Shown in pieces: positions 62,416 through 64,000 of a stretch of DNA of 64,000 nucleotides; the first letter of the stretch is position 1; the number at the start of each line of letters is the position of its first letter. Both the position numbers and the translations under genes were made by a program. The notes beneath the pieces are model-generated. The model did no database searches, was not told where the DNA came from, and saw nothing but the letters and a program-made list of their open reading frames with translations. Where the stretch lies: positions 1,984,001 through 2,048,000 of the forward strand of contig NZ_CP085135.1 of assembly GCF_020616515.1 (NCBI RefSeq), written 5' to 3'. Source of the DNA: Mesorhizobium sp. PAMC28654 (GTDB lineage: Bacteria > Pseudomonadota > Alphaproteobacteria > Rhizobiales > Rhizobiaceae).

Positions 62416-62470
62416 CAAGGATGAGCCCCACCATACAGGTCGAACTCAAGCGGGCGGCTATCTGTCAACG

Positions 62471-64000
<1,530 letters not shown>

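Overview
The window looks like chromosomal DNA of a high-GC alphaproteobacterium of the order Hyphomicrobiales (Rhizobiales), most likely Mesorhizobium or a close Phyllobacteriaceae relative. This rests on the gene families: DUF1214/DUF1254 pair, DUF2336, DUF1491, a MucR/Ros zinc-finger regulator, a DivJ-type kinase, DUF5330, a TIGR03808 Tat-exported repeat protein, rhizobial-type asparaginase and a betI-betC-betA-betB choline cluster. Dispersed rhizobial palindromic repeats support it. The species call is inference from recognised proteins; no database search was run.

Layout. 1-7.9 kb: class A penicillin-binding protein (5' end off the window), a DUF1214/DUF1254 membrane pair, a small conserved protein, DUF2336 and DUF1491 proteins, then a DivJ-like membrane histidine kinase overlapping a peptidoglycan-binding protein gene. 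8.3-13.7 kb: a frameshifted DUF5330 gene, sufE, mucR, a frameshifted oligopeptidase B gene, a LysE exporter and a SET protein. 13.8-19.2 kb: a directional cluster of AraC regulator, PhzF enzyme, polar amino-acid ABC importer (binding protein, one permease, ATPase) and a serine hydrolase of the beta-lactamase fold. 19.2-26 kb: two c-type cytochromes, Fe/Mn superoxide dismutase, class IV aminotransferase, haloacid dehalogenase, L,D-transpeptidase and a HerA-like ATPase. 26.1-29.7 kb: both methylmalonyl-CoA mutase subunits, overlapping by TTGA.

29.7-37.3 kb is the mobile-element region. A MazE/AbrB-type antitoxin and Doc-type toxin operon is followed by an IS630 element. The IS sits in the TA of a CTAG that was shared by the stop codons of doc and greA, and both stops are rebuilt by the IS ends. 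Next, a TIGR03808 gene is split by an IS21-family element whose istB is itself split by an IS3-family element. Target duplications (GTCGGC for IS21, CAT for IS3) let the order of events be read.

37.3-46.1 kb: asparaginase and thiolase on the minus strand, then divergently the betaine cluster betI, betC, threonine dehydratase, betA, betB, with a BetI-type palindrome upstream of betI. It would turn choline-O-sulfate into choline, then betaine aldehyde, then glycine betaine. 46.1-50.1 kb: a GDP-mannose pyrophosphorylase/AGE-epimerase fusion with phosphomannomutase, then tRNA-Pro(CGG). 50.4-58.6 kb: a lipoprotein, an oligopeptide ABC operon and a TadE/TadG pair. 58.6-64 kb: glycogen/alpha-glucan metabolism (frameshifted GH13 alpha-glucosidase, glgX, 5'-truncated pgm).

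No complete, obviously new multi-gene system was found. The strongest signals are the IS630 insertion that restores two stop codons, the nested IS21/IS3 insertion, the sugar-nucleotide fusion protein, the threonine dehydratase inside the betaine operon, the PhzF/ABC/hydrolase cluster, and three simple frameshifts in otherwise intact genes.
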